From the NCBI GenBank assembly GCA_965240325.2, contig OZ251224.1:1240001-1304000 (forward strand): DNA of 64,000 nt. Reading direction: 5' to 3'. The notes under the pieces were generated by a model, which ran no database searches, was not told where the DNA came from, and was given only the letters and a program-made list of their open reading frames with translations. Source of the DNA: Rebecca billardiae RCC1528 (lineage: Eukaryota; Haptophyta). The translations under genes and the position numbers were made by a program. This document shows positions 37,801 to 48,100 of this stretch, in pieces. The stretch's first letter is position 1. Every line of letters begins with the position of its first letter.

Positions 37801-39559
37801 GTTCGTGACCAACCGCCGGCTGCACCGCTCGCACTTCGAGGACATCTGGAACTACCTCGACTTCGCGATGCTCTTCCTCGTGTTCCCGATCGTCTGGCTG
37901 CTGCGGATGGTCGCGCTCGCGACGTGCTGCAGCACGCCCTCGCGCGCCATCGAGCTCGACGGCGGCGGGATCTCGCTCGAGCCGGGCGGCGACTGCGTGT
38001 GCATGCTGCTCTCGCGCGCGCGCACGATGCTCGCCGCCAACGCGGTGCTCAGCTTCTTCCGCTTCCTCGCCAACTTCAAGGTGCACCCGCGGCTGGGCGT
38101 GCTGATCCACGTGATCACCGAGATCCAGAAGGACGTGGGCGTCTTCTTCGCCATCCTCTTCTTCGTCGTGATGGGCTTCGCGTTCGCGTTCTCGGGGCTG
38201 GCGCCGCCGCGCCGCTTCTACGTGCACGGCGACTCGTCGAGCCCGCTGCTCATCCCGATCTGGAACCTCTTCGACCTGAGCGACGTGTCGGACGTGACGC
38301 AGGAGTCGGAGTCGCCCGTGCTCGGCATGACGCTGCTCGCCACGTACCTCTTCCTCTCGCAGATCCTGCTCGTCAACCTGCTGATCGCGATGATGAACAC
38401 GTCGTACGCGGAGGCGCACAAGAACGCGGAGCAGGAGTGGGCGTCGTCGCGCGCGTCGAGCATCGAGGAGCTGCTCGTGCTCTCGCCGCTGCCGCCGCCG
38501 ATCTCGGCGCCGTGGCTGCTGTACGAGCTCGTGCGCTCGACGCGGCCGCCGCTCCCGCGGATCACGCGGCGCGCCTCGTCGAGCGCCTCTGAGCACGGCT
38601 CGAGGCACGCCGTCAAGAAGCGGCGGAACATCAAGCTGCTGCACGAGTACCTCGAGCAGCGCCTCTCGACAGAGAACGAGTCGGTCGAGTCGCGCGTGCG
38701 CGTGCTGCGCGACGAGATCGACCGGCTGACAAACATGGTGGAGACGGCGAGCGCTGACCGCGCAGAGTCCAAGTCGATCCTCGACAAGCTCCTCACCGAG
38801 CGCGCCGAGACCACCGAGGCGGTGGCGAAGCTCGAGCGCACGCTGGAGCAGCTGGCGGGGCTGGTCGAGGGCATGCCGCAGCGCGCGCCCGCGGGGGCCG
38901 CGCACAGGCCGCCGCCGCGCCCGCCGCCGAGCGCGGTGCCGAGCCAAGCCGCAGAGCCGCGCATCGCCGTCTCGCCGCCGACCATCGACAGCGCCGGCCG
39001 CGCGCGCCGCCCAAGCAGATTGCGCCGACCGCTCGGGCCGAGCCCCCTGCCGGACCTCGAGCTGGAGAGCATCGGGCCCGGCGAGCCGGCCGTGCCCGCG
39101 CACCCTGAGCAGGACGCTGCGACCGCGCCCCCGCACGAGCGGGTGGCGGCGGCGACCCGGCCGAGCGCGGCCGCGCAGCGCTGTCACAGCGCGCAGAGCG
39201 CGCCACTCGAGGGCCAAGCCGCGGCGCCACCGGCCGAGCGGGCGGCAGAGGGGGCGTCGGTGACCGGAGCGAGCGCCGACGGCAGACTCGACGTGCCAGT
39301 GACGCTGTACGCGCCGCGAGCGGGCGCGACATCCGCGTCGGCGCGGCTGGACAAGCTCGCGGCACAGCGCGAGCGCATCGCTGCGGCAGCGGCGAACGGC
39401 CAGCGGCTCGCACAAGCTGCGAGGCGGTCACCCGCGGCCCCGTTACCGCCGCCAGGAGCCGAGGCGACCGCAGCTGGTGCGCCCCGCAATGGTAGTGCTG
39501 CTGACCCTCCCCCGGAAAGGAGCAGCAGCATTGTCCGCGATGACGTGTTGCTCATGTGA
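34838..39559 (+). CDS. TRPM-like cation channel with N-terminal SLOG (LSDAT_euk) sensor, paralogue 1
   Basis: 1,573 residues from ATG 34838. The SLOG/MHR1-2 domain (~130-335) has VVISLTGGAQDLKLKPHVHD, NRGLVRAAQQTNAWIVTGGT, DTGVMKLVGEALRDY, CIGVTTWGVVHGREQL, HTHFLLVDTG, WGGEIKFRTDFEQHY and LISDSGGAPA, matching the TRPM nucleotide-binding N-terminus almost motif for motif. A helical MHR3/4-like region follows. Six TM helices lie at ~938-1186, starting YSAPKTKFWLRVSSYVVFLV and ending in S6 ILLVNLLIAMMN. The pore segment is SPLLIPIWNLFDLSDVSD. A coiled coil (~1266-1345) suits tetramerisation; the tail is Pro/Ala-rich. No NUDT9-H or kinase domain is present, unlike TRPM2/6/7. Probably a Ca2+/cation channel gated by an NAD-derived nucleotide or by Ca2+. 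Confidence 0.9.
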   Translation: MAGGVSAPSTPARADEPPSARPGPLTRLASVGSIIDGSSKANRKYGRMPSEGDLGNAQSVAEHVRAVNRIASVWRAFLACRRVEAILLESYQPRNFHLKGSDESADFGLIAFESHASREAAPYIRVSDESKIDKVVGLVRTAWDVRDAQVVISLTGGAQDLKLKPHVHDVFNRGLVRAAQQTNAWIVTGGTDTGVMKLVGEALRDYQADVPCIGVTTWGVVHGREQLANNRGKEQFYRPIKVNDGSGAGLEPNHTHFLLVDTGKEGQRAWGGEIKFRTDFEQHYCQRYKVPMVLVVVGGSFGTLQTIERAAENEVPIVLISDSGGAPATLSTYMKLGRLELDPSGERGLKPPKSDEERAKLEAQVQRILSLHEKHKVLTSFTTRQGETRNLDLVLLKAMLFDTEGGLRQTNLKESKKMLHLAIDWGRIEVVSQWIEKSAAMYASLVVPAGSPMKSPAPAVRERHAFELQRHASSTRRMYDAALHTKQQLGNELQQALQEALYIALKHRKAPIVDLLLKANLQAADVPLLNLYHDTLETLHIFEADLQTMRIALTRWAEADADTNWERLRKELAASAPGFKLSPQAVLAKLGRHFSGSSGMNGVASGAAAAAPTPSGSLRKVQLPADHDVGADGASRKASLEPIDAAERKGSVFRARARASRHQARAQALYSEVVIPWLTSTCQLEPLDELWRAQLLRAWTVDDVMYWAVLMADEALVRVLWTHVDEPIRMALAASNMTSKLASLARFDRQRFLDLAHTYERWATGVLDQATNELEARWLLQQPFNTWVRGRTDGTLVTAAIRTQRKAFLAHAHTQSLLDAWWRGDIVAHFEPALGRGKYCLSSREPHALLVLAHALSFALLPLVEMEPTLAAKHSVHIERSRRSLEGRKTQLGRRPTRLERGGKAEASAFMFRQLQFAEGMAGGWRHMALDFYSAPKTKFWLRVSSYVVFLVLYATVLLMDDGTPDVSGCEAVFSVWVFGLAVDELFQFVTNRRLHRSHFEDIWNYLDFAMLFLVFPIVWLLRMVALATCCSTPSRAIELDGGGISLEPGGDCVCMLLSRARTMLAANAVLSFFRFLANFKVHPRLGVLIHVITEIQKDVGVFFAILFFVVMGFAFAFSGLAPPRRFYVHGDSSSPLLIPIWNLFDLSDVSDVTQESESPVLGMTLLATYLFLSQILLVNLLIAMMNTSYAEAHKNAEQEWASSRASSIEELLVLSPLPPPISAPWLLYELVRSTRPPLPRITRRASSSASEHGSRHAVKKRRNIKLLHEYLEQRLSTENESVESRVRVLRDEIDRLTNMVETASADRAESKSILDKLLTERAETTEAVAKLERTLEQLAGLVEGMPQRAPAGAAHRPPPRPPPSAVPSQAAEPRIAVSPPTIDSAGRARRPSRLRRPLGPSPLPDLELESIGPGEPAVPAHPEQDAATAPPHERVAAATRPSAAAQRCHSAQSAPLEGQAAAPPAERAAEGASVTGASADGRLDVPVTLYAPRAGATSASARLDKLAAQRERIAAAAANGQRLAQAARRSPAAPLPPPGAEATAAGAPRNGSAADPPPERSSSIVRDDVLLM

Positions 39560-40103
39560 CGACGCAGACTGACTGACTGTCAGACTGAAGTCTGTCTGAA
39601 GCATGATATGGCCCGCCTTCATTGGCGCCGTTGCCAGCAGTACTACGTCCGAACGTGTCTCATCAGACGACCTACTACTATATATATCGTATATATAGCA
39701 GCAGCGCAGTGATATGATGGCCCGCGGTGCAGGGCGGAACGCGCAGCGTGGAGCCCGCTCCGTGGGCCCTAACCACGTTTCAAAAAGATCTTTGATCAAG
39801 AAAAAAGGGACGGGGGGCGATTTTTAGGGCTGGCGGTGACCGAGTTTCGATTTTTGAGACCCTCTCTACACATGCATTACGGAGAAATAACCGCGTCCAC
39901 GACATTCCCCTGTTCAATCGATGGACGGGACGTGAGCGGCCGTGACTTTAACGTAACGGTTCGTTACGAGCGATTTAGTTTGATAGTGAGATTGCCGCGA
40001 ACCGATGTGACAATGTACGTCCCTTGAATCAGTTGATCAACTATTCAATCGCGCCCTATCTGTATCAGGAGCCGACAAGGCAAGGGTCAGGCACTTGGTG
40101 TAT
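39560..40103. other. Intergenic region
   Basis: No gene supported. It includes a short TATATA palindrome near 39678-39698. Confidence 0.5.
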
Positions 40104-40217
40104 CGGTCAGTGGTTTGAGGTTGGGTGAGGGTGGTGGTTGGTTGGGGGCTGGCCAGGGTAGGGCTGGAGGCTTCGGCCGCCAGTCTGATCACCCGGAGCC
40201 CGTTATAAAGGGGAATT
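40104..40217 (+). repeat. Solo arm of the MITE-like element
   Basis: CGGTCAGTGGTTTGAGGTTG through CCCGTTATAAAGGGGAATTT, collinear with the reverse complement of 33288-33403 and nearly identical to it. No inverted partner follows within the next few hundred bases, so this is a half-element. Confidence 0.85.
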
Positions 40218-41779
40218 TAAAAGTAGCAGAGGGCCCAAGCTCGGCGTATATCTCAATACTATCTGACGCGAACGGACTTGGTTGGGCGCGCGCGTGGCCC
40301 CGGGCGGCGGCCCACCAGAGGCGGCCCGCGTTTGGAGGCGAGCCACGGGCACGAGGCTCACGAGCGACCGACGGGTGAGGACGGCGATGGGCAGGTGCGC
40401 GCGGCGAATGGCGCCTGGAGCGCGCGGCTGCGGCGGGTCCCGACTGCCGTCGACATCGCGTTCGTCGTGCCCCCGCTCACTCCGCGCGCCCCCGCCGCCC
40501 CTGCCGCCCTGTCGATGCCTCGGCGCGGCCTTGCGCGGCCCCGGCGCGTCCGCGAGCCGGCGCCGCAGCCGCCGCCCTGTGTTCGGGCTCTCGCAAGCTC
40601 GGGGGCAGCGGCGCCTGATGCCGGACTGATCGATCTCTGAGCCTTCGACTTCACCACGCGCCGCCCTTGCCATGCCTTTCCGGGGTCTCCCAGAACTCTT
40701 CTTGATTGAGAGAGAGCAGGCGCGCCGACGATCCGAGTCCATCGTCGGTCGACTCTGAGCGAGGGCTACGCCTCGGAACTGAACGGTACTCTACGAGGAG
40801 GACGAGCTGCGCGGGCGACGGTGGTGCGTGACGTCCCCAGAGCTGGCCGTGCCTCTGCAACGCGTGCCGAGCCTGATCGAGGTGTGTCAGCTGCCCGTGC
40901 ACGCGCGGCGAGTGCGCGAACCGGATCACCGGTGCCCTCGCACCTCGGCACCGTGCTCCCTCGGGCTGTCAGCTCCGCGTGGCCTGGCGTGCACGTAGAG
41001 TTGCGCTCATGCGTCGATCACGCCTCGCGCCCGCCTGTCGGCCGTCGCGCAGGCGCTGGTCGAACCCTACTCGGACCAGTGCATCATCCCGGGCGCTGCC
41101 GGCGCGGGGGGTCACCCCGGGGACAGCGGTCAGCAGCAGCGGCCCGAACGAATCCGCGGCCCCGCACCGTGCTCCCTGGCTGTCAGCTCCGCGTGGCCTG
41201 GTGTGCACGTGGAGTCGCGCTCATGCGTCGATCACGCCTCGTCGCATCCGCCTGTACACAATCGGCGCCGCGCCGGCGGCTGCAATGGGCCCGCCCGGCG
41301 CGGCGGGCGGCGGCGCGCCGCTGGAGTCTAGTTGTACGGGCATATGCAACTGGTCTGTCAATAGACGACTGCGACGGAGGGTGCACCGCCACCGCGGGCC
41401 CTGAACTACGTTCGTTCTACGGAAAAGGACCGCGGAACGCGGTCATTATTCAGCGCACGCGCGACTACTATCTATATATTATTGTCGCGCTGTGCGCTGA
41501 ATAATCGTATAACGTTACTCTAGCGCGCCGCCCTGCGCGGATTTACTCTGCCGTCGTCGACGATGCCACTGATGACGTCGCGTCTGCTGATATGCGCTGG
41601 TTTGATGCATGTCGTTCAGTCTGCAGCATGTCAGTAGTCATCATCTGCGCTGATGGAGTAGTCTGCGAGTAGTATCTAGATTATTTAGATTACGCTGATG
41701 AGGCGCTGCTGGAGAACATGTATCAACGCGACGACTGATGACGATGAAAGTGCATCACAGTGCTGAGTTGTAGCAGTCA
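40218..41779. other. GC-rich then AT-richer stretch without supportable gene
   Basis: Several overlapping open frames (40203-41504) exist on both strands but give Arg/Ala/Pro-rich translations without domains. The only structure noted is the ~91-bp direct repeat listed separately. Confidence 0.4.
40948..41254. repeat. Pair of ~91-bp direct repeats (40948-41038 and 41164-41254)
   Basis: Both copies run GCACCGTGCTCCCT..GGCTGTCAG, then CTCCGCGTGGCCTGG.GTGC and CATGCGTCGATCACGCCTCG to CGCCTGT, with a few substitutions. They are 216 bp apart start to start. Confidence 0.85.
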
Positions 41780-44089
41780 TCAGGCATCGTCGTCCTCGAC
41801 CTCATCAGGACCGGTATTGAACAGAAGGCAGCCCAGGCCGACGGCTTCTGCGTCTCGGTGTAAGCGCGCGAGCGCGTGAGCATAGAGCACACGGTCCTCT
41901 GTGAGCCGATCTTGGAGACGCACCGAGGCGGCGTGTCGGTCTGCAGCGCCCTCGATGAGTGTCTCAGCGACGCGTTCGCTCACAGCGGCGGCCAGCACGG
42001 GTCCCGCTTGCTCGCCATGCCCGGGCTGGGCTGCGATCCCGCTCCCGGCCGCGTCGTGCGCCTCGCTCCCGTTGCGCACCGGCCACGCCGAGCCCAGAGA
42101 TGAGCTCGTGCCCTGGCGCACCCTGGCGAGAGAGGTGTTGGAGCACACGCAGTCGGCCGGCAGGCCAACAGGCACAGCCATGCGCGCGAGAGCCACACAC
42201 ACCGATGCGCGCAGCTGCTCAACAACGCCCACGACGAACGCACCGTCCACAGCCGCAAGCGCCGCGCCGAGTGCTCGAGTAGCAGCGCCCTCGACCGCAC
42301 CGGCTTCACCCGGCGCGTCCGTGGCTGCGTCGCCCACGTGCAGCACCTGCGGGGAGCGGGGCGCGCGATGGCACTGCCAGGGCGGGACCGGCAGCGGCAG
42401 CGAGCGGAGCGCGCGCCGGCCCCGAGCGGAGGCGTCGCGGGGCCGCAGTAGCCACTGGCTGAGCGACGGCCAGCGGCGCTTGCGCACGAGCTCCCGGCAG
42501 GCCGCGTGCACGTCGAGCAAGTAGCCCGCGGGCTCGTGCAGCAGCAGGAGGAGCCGCAGCCCCGGCAGGCCCGCCAGCCCGAGGGCGTCTGCCGCGTGCG
42601 CGAGTGGCTCCGTGCTCGACGCGAGGTTGCACCCCGTGGGCAGCGCCACTGCGCCGAGCGAGCGGTTCGCGCCCACGCCCACCGCCCCGGCCTGCGCGCG
42701 GTCGCACGCCGTCCACAGCTCGGGCGAGGCGTATGCGCCCAGCTGCTCGAGGAAGCGCGCGGCCGCGGCGCCCCCGGCGGGCATGAGCGCGAGGAGGTGG
42801 AAGTTGGAGGCGGCAGCAGACGCGGCGGCTTGGGCCGTGCGCGGCGCGACGAAGAACTCGGGCAGCGTGCGGCGCAGGGTGGCGCGGTACGCGAGGGCGC
42901 CGCCGCACAGGTGCCTGATGTGCGCGAGCACGGCCAGGCTCGCGTTCAGCCCGAGCGTCCGCTCCCCGCCCATCATGAAGTGCACTGCCATGGCGCTCGC
43001 GCGCGCGGGCTGGAAGACCACCTTGCCCTTGAGCGAGTGGTGGCGCGGCCGGGGCTGCAGGGGCCCGCAGGGCAGCCCGTGCCGCTCGGCCGCGACCACG
43101 TGGTAGTCGGTGAGCTGGAACGCCACCGCGTCCGGGTGCGCGCCGAGCTGCGCCTCGAGGAGCTCGGCCAAGCCGTCGCGCGGCAGCGTGCCCGCGCCGC
43201 CCGGCGCAGGGCCTGACAGCTTCACGTACTCGTCCACGTCGCACGAGAGCAGCCAGCGCGCGTGGCCTCGGGTGGCGTACAACGAGTGCATGCCGTGGAG
43301 GTGCTGGTCGACGAACGGCTGCCGCCGCCCAAACCAGAACGGCACGATCAGCGCGCCGCGCGGCTCGTATCGCTCGCGCAGCGCGCGCACGTAAGACGTG
43401 TTGAGCGCCGCGCGGTCGTTCACGTACACGAGGGCGCGCTCGACGCCCAGGTGGGTGTGGTACGCCAGCCAGTGCCGGAGCGGGTCGGCCGCGTGCTCGA
43501 GCGTCGGTTGGTTCACGTACAACGCCGCCACGAGCCGCAGCGGGCGCGCGTGCCCGCCGAGCAGCGGCGCGTGCAGCGGCGCAGGCCCGAGGGCGATGGT
43601 CTTGCGCGCGCCCGCGTACTCAAGGCTGAGGTTGGCGCCGCGGCACGGTGGCTCGCCGCAGTCGGCGATGTGAATGCCGCTGTGGAAAAGGACGTGGCTC
43701 ATATTCGTCGGGCGGGTGACTACGCCGTCCGCGCAGCGCGCCTCCGGCGGCACAGGCGTGCAGCGCGCGTCAGCTGCATCAGCTCCGCTGCTCGGTGGAC
43801 GGAAGGCGCACGTCCACGGACCTGCGGGCAGCCGGTGCCCCCTCGGCAGCCCCGTGCCTGGCTCGGCGCTTGCATTCTCAGGTGGCAGACTGCGCACCAT
43901 GCAGATGGTCGCGTTGCGCGAGCTGATGAGGCAGTCGATGAGCTCCGGTCCGTCTGACGGCTCCTGGGATGTGTGATAGGGCGTCACCGCCGTCGTGCAC
44001 TCGTGATACCCGACTTCGGCAGGGAGGATCGGCAGGCAGAGCGCTGTGAGGAGCGCTATCCCAACCGGCGCGTGTCGGCGTGGCCCCAT
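41780..44089 (-). CDS. GT92 (DUF23)-like glycosyltransferase, secretory pathway
   Basis: 769 residues. The N-terminus MGPRRHAPVGIALLTALCLP is a signal peptide or type II anchor. The central GT domain (~195-450) has LRLVAALYVNQPTLEHAADP, YHTHLGVERALVYVND, then VPFWFGRRQPFVDQHLHGMH, SCDVDEYVKLS (the metal-binding DxD-like DVDE), KGKVVFQPA and VHFMMGG. This is the order seen in GT92 enzymes, which add galactose to glycans in the Golgi. The C-terminal ~300 residues are Ala-rich and less conserved. No intron is needed. The donor sugar is inferred from the family only. Confidence 0.78.
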   Translation of the reverse strand: MGPRRHAPVGIALLTALCLPILPAEVGYHECTTAVTPYHTSQEPSDGPELIDCLISSRNATICMVRSLPPENASAEPGTGLPRGHRLPAGPWTCAFRPPSSGADAADARCTPVPPEARCADGVVTRPTNMSHVLFHSGIHIADCGEPPCRGANLSLEYAGARKTIALGPAPLHAPLLGGHARPLRLVAALYVNQPTLEHAADPLRHWLAYHTHLGVERALVYVNDRAALNTSYVRALRERYEPRGALIVPFWFGRRQPFVDQHLHGMHSLYATRGHARWLLSCDVDEYVKLSGPAPGGAGTLPRDGLAELLEAQLGAHPDAVAFQLTDYHVVAAERHGLPCGPLQPRPRHHSLKGKVVFQPARASAMAVHFMMGGERTLGLNASLAVLAHIRHLCGGALAYRATLRRTLPEFFVAPRTAQAAASAAASNFHLLALMPAGGAAAARFLEQLGAYASPELWTACDRAQAGAVGVGANRSLGAVALPTGCNLASSTEPLAHAADALGLAGLPGLRLLLLLHEPAGYLLDVHAACRELVRKRRWPSLSQWLLRPRDASARGRRALRSLPLPVPPWQCHRAPRSPQVLHVGDAATDAPGEAGAVEGAATRALGAALAAVDGAFVVGVVEQLRASVCVALARMAVPVGLPADCVCSNTSLARVRQGTSSSLGSAWPVRNGSEAHDAAGSGIAAQPGHGEQAGPVLAAAVSERVAETLIEGAADRHAASVRLQDRLTEDRVLYAHALARLHRDAEAVGLGCLLFNTGPDEVEDDDA

Positions 44090-44140
44090 CCTCGTGCGCG
44101 CCGCACGTGCCCGAACGCGCGCTTGCAGTGAGCTCGCTGG

Positions 44141-44169
44141 ATCGATGGCGGAGTATTTCCGCCATCGAT
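44141..44169. repeat. Perfect 12-bp palindromic stem, 5-nt loop
   Basis: ATCGATGGCGGA, GTATT, TCCGCCATCGAT. Lies 50 bp upstream of the GT92-like start codon on the opposite side; could be a hairpin or a dimeric protein site. Confidence 0.8.
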
Positions 44170-45189
44170 GGATCGTGATGTCATCGCCGGCGGCCCCCGG
44201 CCGAGCGAGGCACCGACGCGCCGTTGGGTACGATTGTCGATGGCTGCCCAGAAGTCATGATGCAGATCTCTGATCTTGGCAACACCATCCTCACAGCACG
44301 CGCCCAGGGAGTCTGAGCGGCTGGTAGCCCTTGTTCGGTGGTAGCCGGTACCAGCTCACCGCCTCGGCTGTGTCCTGCAGCACGCCATGGCCAAGGTCGA
44401 AGCACTGGCCCAGACAGAACTGCGCGTGTACGTTGCCCTGCTAGGCCGCCAGCCGATCCGCGGCGATGCGGTAGAGTCGCGCCGCCTCGCAGACGCCTCG
44501 CACAAGTCTTGCGCGATGTCGTCACCGGTCTCGATACGCCTCGCCCAAAGGAACGACGCACGTTATCCTAACGTCGTAGTCTCAGAGGGAGAGAGACGCG
44601 ATGATTCACGAGAGTAGGGGCGTGGTGCCGCACCGGCCTTCCGTCCAAGTCAATACCATCCGCCGGACCGGGCGTATTATTTGAACAAATCACGTTTAAT
44701 ATGAGGAAAGCGTCGTCGTAGTACTTGTAGCCGCAGCAATATCGATACAGATACTACGTCCTCAGGTAAGCCCTTGCCGCGAGCACTAGCTAGCAGACAC
44801 TATACGTAGCCTGCTGTGGGCAGTGCGGGTCTGCGGGTGGATTGCCGACATAGCTACGTTATTGTGAGAGTATACCAGTCGTAGACGATAGTATTCAGTA
44901 TATATATAGTTATTCGGTTACTAACGGCTACAGTACGAATATGTCGTTATTCCGTCCGCGATTTATGCATGCACGAAGGTGCGACGCTATATTACTGCAT
45001 CGCGTCATACTCATAAGCCCAAGGCCACTAGGCGTACACGGTAACTCGACGAGCAATGCTGCTAGCTCATTGATGAGGCTTGCTGACTGAGCAGACGCTG
45101 TGCGCTGATAGTCGTGCTGGTCTGCAGACAGTGAGACGGTCGCGCAGTCGTCGCGGCTAATCGGCGCGGATCAGAATTCATCAAGCTCG
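44170..45189. other. Intergenic region
   Basis: No convincing gene. The first ~400 bp are GC-rich with shadow frames; the remainder is AT-richer with stops in all frames. Confidence 0.5.
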
Positions 45190-48100
45190 TCAGAAGCCCT
45201 TGAGCCGCTTGATCAGGTCGTTCGCCTCCTCTTGCACGTTCTCGTCGGACGCGTGCTCGCGCTTGGCGCGCTCGGCCGCCGTGCGCGCGCCGAGCTCGAC
45301 CGCCCGCCGCTTGAGGCTGTCGGAGCCCGCCACCATGTTGTAGACGGCGATGCACGCCTTCTGCTGCAGCAGCGCCTCCTTGGGATGCTTCTCCATCGCG
45401 CGCAGGATCGCCTGGAGCGCGCCCGCGTCCGCCGCCTTCTGCCCGCGCCCGGAGTCGAGCCCGTAGCACTGGCAGGCGACGACCTGGCTCGCCAGCCTCT
45501 GCAGGTTGGCCTCGTCCGGGAAGGCGTCCATGGCGGCCACGGCGGCGCGCAGCACGCCCGCCTCCTCGCCCTGCTTGTTGCGCGCGAGCGCGGCGTCGTC
45601 CTTGCCACCGAGCAAGTTGATGAGCGAGTCGCACCCGTCAGAGAGCACGTCCTTGTGCTTCGCGCTCGCGGTCATCGCGGCGACGACCGCGGAGATCGCG
45701 CCCGCCTCCGCGGCCTGCTGCTTGCGCGTGAGCGCGGCGGCCGTCGTGCCCCTGCACACGTTGGCGAGCGCCTGGCACGCCTTCTGGTGCACGCTCTTGT
45801 CCGCGGGGTGCGCGTTGATGGCGCTCACGACCGGCGGCAGCACGCCCGCCTCGGCCGCGGCCTGCTTGCGCGGGTCGCTGCTGTGGCAGATGTTGTGCAG
45901 CGCGCTGCACGCCTTGGCCTGCACCTCCGCGTGCTTGGCGTACGTCTTCATCGCGTGCACCAGCGCGTGCAGCGCGCCCGCGTCCACCGCGGGCTGCTCG
46001 GAGCCGTCCGGCCTCGTCTTGCCGATGAGCACGTCGAGCGCGCGCACGGCCGCGCCCGCGTTGATTGAGCTCTCGCTGGCGGCCGCCGAGTCGATGGCGG
46101 CGACGAGGCCCTTGAAGTCGAGCTTCTCGAGCTGCTCCTTCGTCAGCGCGGCGGTCGGGCCCGCGCCCGCGCCCGCGGCCGCGCCCGCGGCCGCGCGCGT
46201 GCCCGCGTCCGGGCCCAGCCGCTTCTGCAGCAGATCGTCCGCCTCCGCCTTCACCTTCTCGTCGCTCGGGTGCTCGCGCTTGGCGCGCTCCGCCGCGGCG
46301 CGCGCGCCCGCGTCGATCGCCTGCTGCTGGATCGCGCGCGCGGTGTCGTTCGTGCCCGAGCAGATGTTGTACAGCCCGATGCATGCCTCGATCTGGATCT
46401 TGGCGCTCTTCACGTGCGAGTCCATCGCGCGGACGAACGCCTTGACCGCGCCCGCGTCCGCCGCCGCCTTCTTGCGCGTGCCCGGGCCGAGGCAGACGGA
46501 CTGCAGCACCTTGCACCCGGTGAGCTGCATCTCCTCGAAGCCGGAGTGCTGGTCCATCGAGCGGATCACGGCGGGCAGCACGCCCTCGTCCACCGCCTGC
46601 TGCTTGCGCTTGTACCCCGCCTCGTCCTTGCCGTACATCACGTTGTACAGCGCGTTGCACGCCTTGGCCTGCGCGTTGGAGGACTTGGCGTGCCGCTCCA
46701 TCGCCTTCACGATGGCGCGCACGGCGCCCGCGTCGGCCGCGGGCTGCTCCGAGCCGGCCTGCTTGGTGCGTACGCCCACCTCGAACATCGCGGTGGACAC
46801 CGCGTCGGCATCCGGCGCGTTCTCCACGGCGGCGATCAGCCCCTTCCAGTCCAGCGCCTTGAGCTGCTCCTTGGTGAGCGCGACCGCCGGCTTCACGCCC
46901 AGCCTGTTCTTCAGCAGGTCGTCCGCCTCGGCCTTCACCTTCTCGTCGCTCGGGTGCTCGCGCTTGGCGCGCTCCGCCGCGGCGACGGCGCCCGCGTCCT
47001 TCGCCTGCTTCTGCACCGCGACCATCCCGGTGCAGATGTTGTACAGCGCGATGCACGCCTCCTTCTGCAGCTCGGCGCTCTTCGGGTGCTTGTCCATCGC
47101 GCGGACCACCGCCTTGACCGCGCCCGCGTCCGCCGCCGCCTGCTTGCGCGTGCCCGGGCCGAGGCAGACGGACTTGACGAGGCTGCACCCCTTGAGCTGC
47201 ATCTCCTGGTGGTCGGCGTGCGCCTCCATCGCGCGCATCACGATGGGCAGCACACCCTGGTCCACCGCCTGCTGCTTGCGCTTGTACCCCGCCTCGTCCT
47301 TGCCGTAGATCACGTTGATCATCGCGTTGGTCGCCTTGGCCTGCGTGCTCGCGGCCTTGGCATGCTTCTCGAGCGCCTTGATGATGGCGCGCACGGCGCC
47401 GGCGTCGGCCGCGGGCTGCTCCGTCCCGGCCTGCTTGGTGCGCACGGCCACCTCGACGACCGCGCGCTCGGCCGACTCCGCGTCCGGCGCGTTCTCCACG
47501 GCGGCCACCAGCCCCTTCCAGTCCAGCGCCTTGAGCTGCTCCTTGCTCAGCCCGCCGCCCGCCGCGCCCGTCGCCGCGCCCGTCGCCGGCGCGGCAGGGG
47601 CGGGCGTCGCCGGCGCGGCAGGGGCGGGCGACGCGGGCGGCGGCTTCGCAGGCGGCGTGCTCGGCGGCTTCGCGGGCGGCGTGCTCGGCGGCGTGCCGCC
47701 GCCCTCGCCCGCGCCCTGCACGAGCTCCGCCGGCACGCCCGTCTGCTCGAAGTCCTTGATCTTCTGCAGCAGGCGGCGCTGCCGAGGCTTCGAGTCGAGG
47801 CCCCAGCCGGCGAGGTCGTCAAGCTCGACGAAGGCCAAGTCCTCGCCGACGAAGCGCGACTTGCGCGCCATCGGCGCGATGTCCCCAAAGCTGAGTGCCT
47901 CGAGCAGCGCGCACACGCCCTCCACGTCGAGCGAGGCGAGGGGCACCACGCCCTTCGGCTTGGCAGCAGCGTTGGGAGCGCCGTCGCCGCCTTTGCCGCC
48001 GTCCTTCCCGCCGCGCGCGCCCGACTTTGGCGACTCGGGCCCCGTGTGGCTCACGGGCGTGGGCGCGCTTGGCGCGTGCGTCTCGCGCTGCACCATCCCG

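Noticed and set aside
35012-39415. Very long minus-strand frame opposite the first TRPM-like gene
   Set aside because: GC-saturated antisense of a real gene; translation is Arg/Ala/His/Glu low complexity with no domain.
40203-41504. Overlapping frames of 60-227 codons on both strands
   Set aside because: Arg/Ala/Pro-rich, mutually overlapping, no domain; GC bias explains them.
44181-44617. Frames of 75-126 codons near the GT92 promoter
   Set aside because: No domain or start context that separates them from chance open frames in GC-rich DNA.
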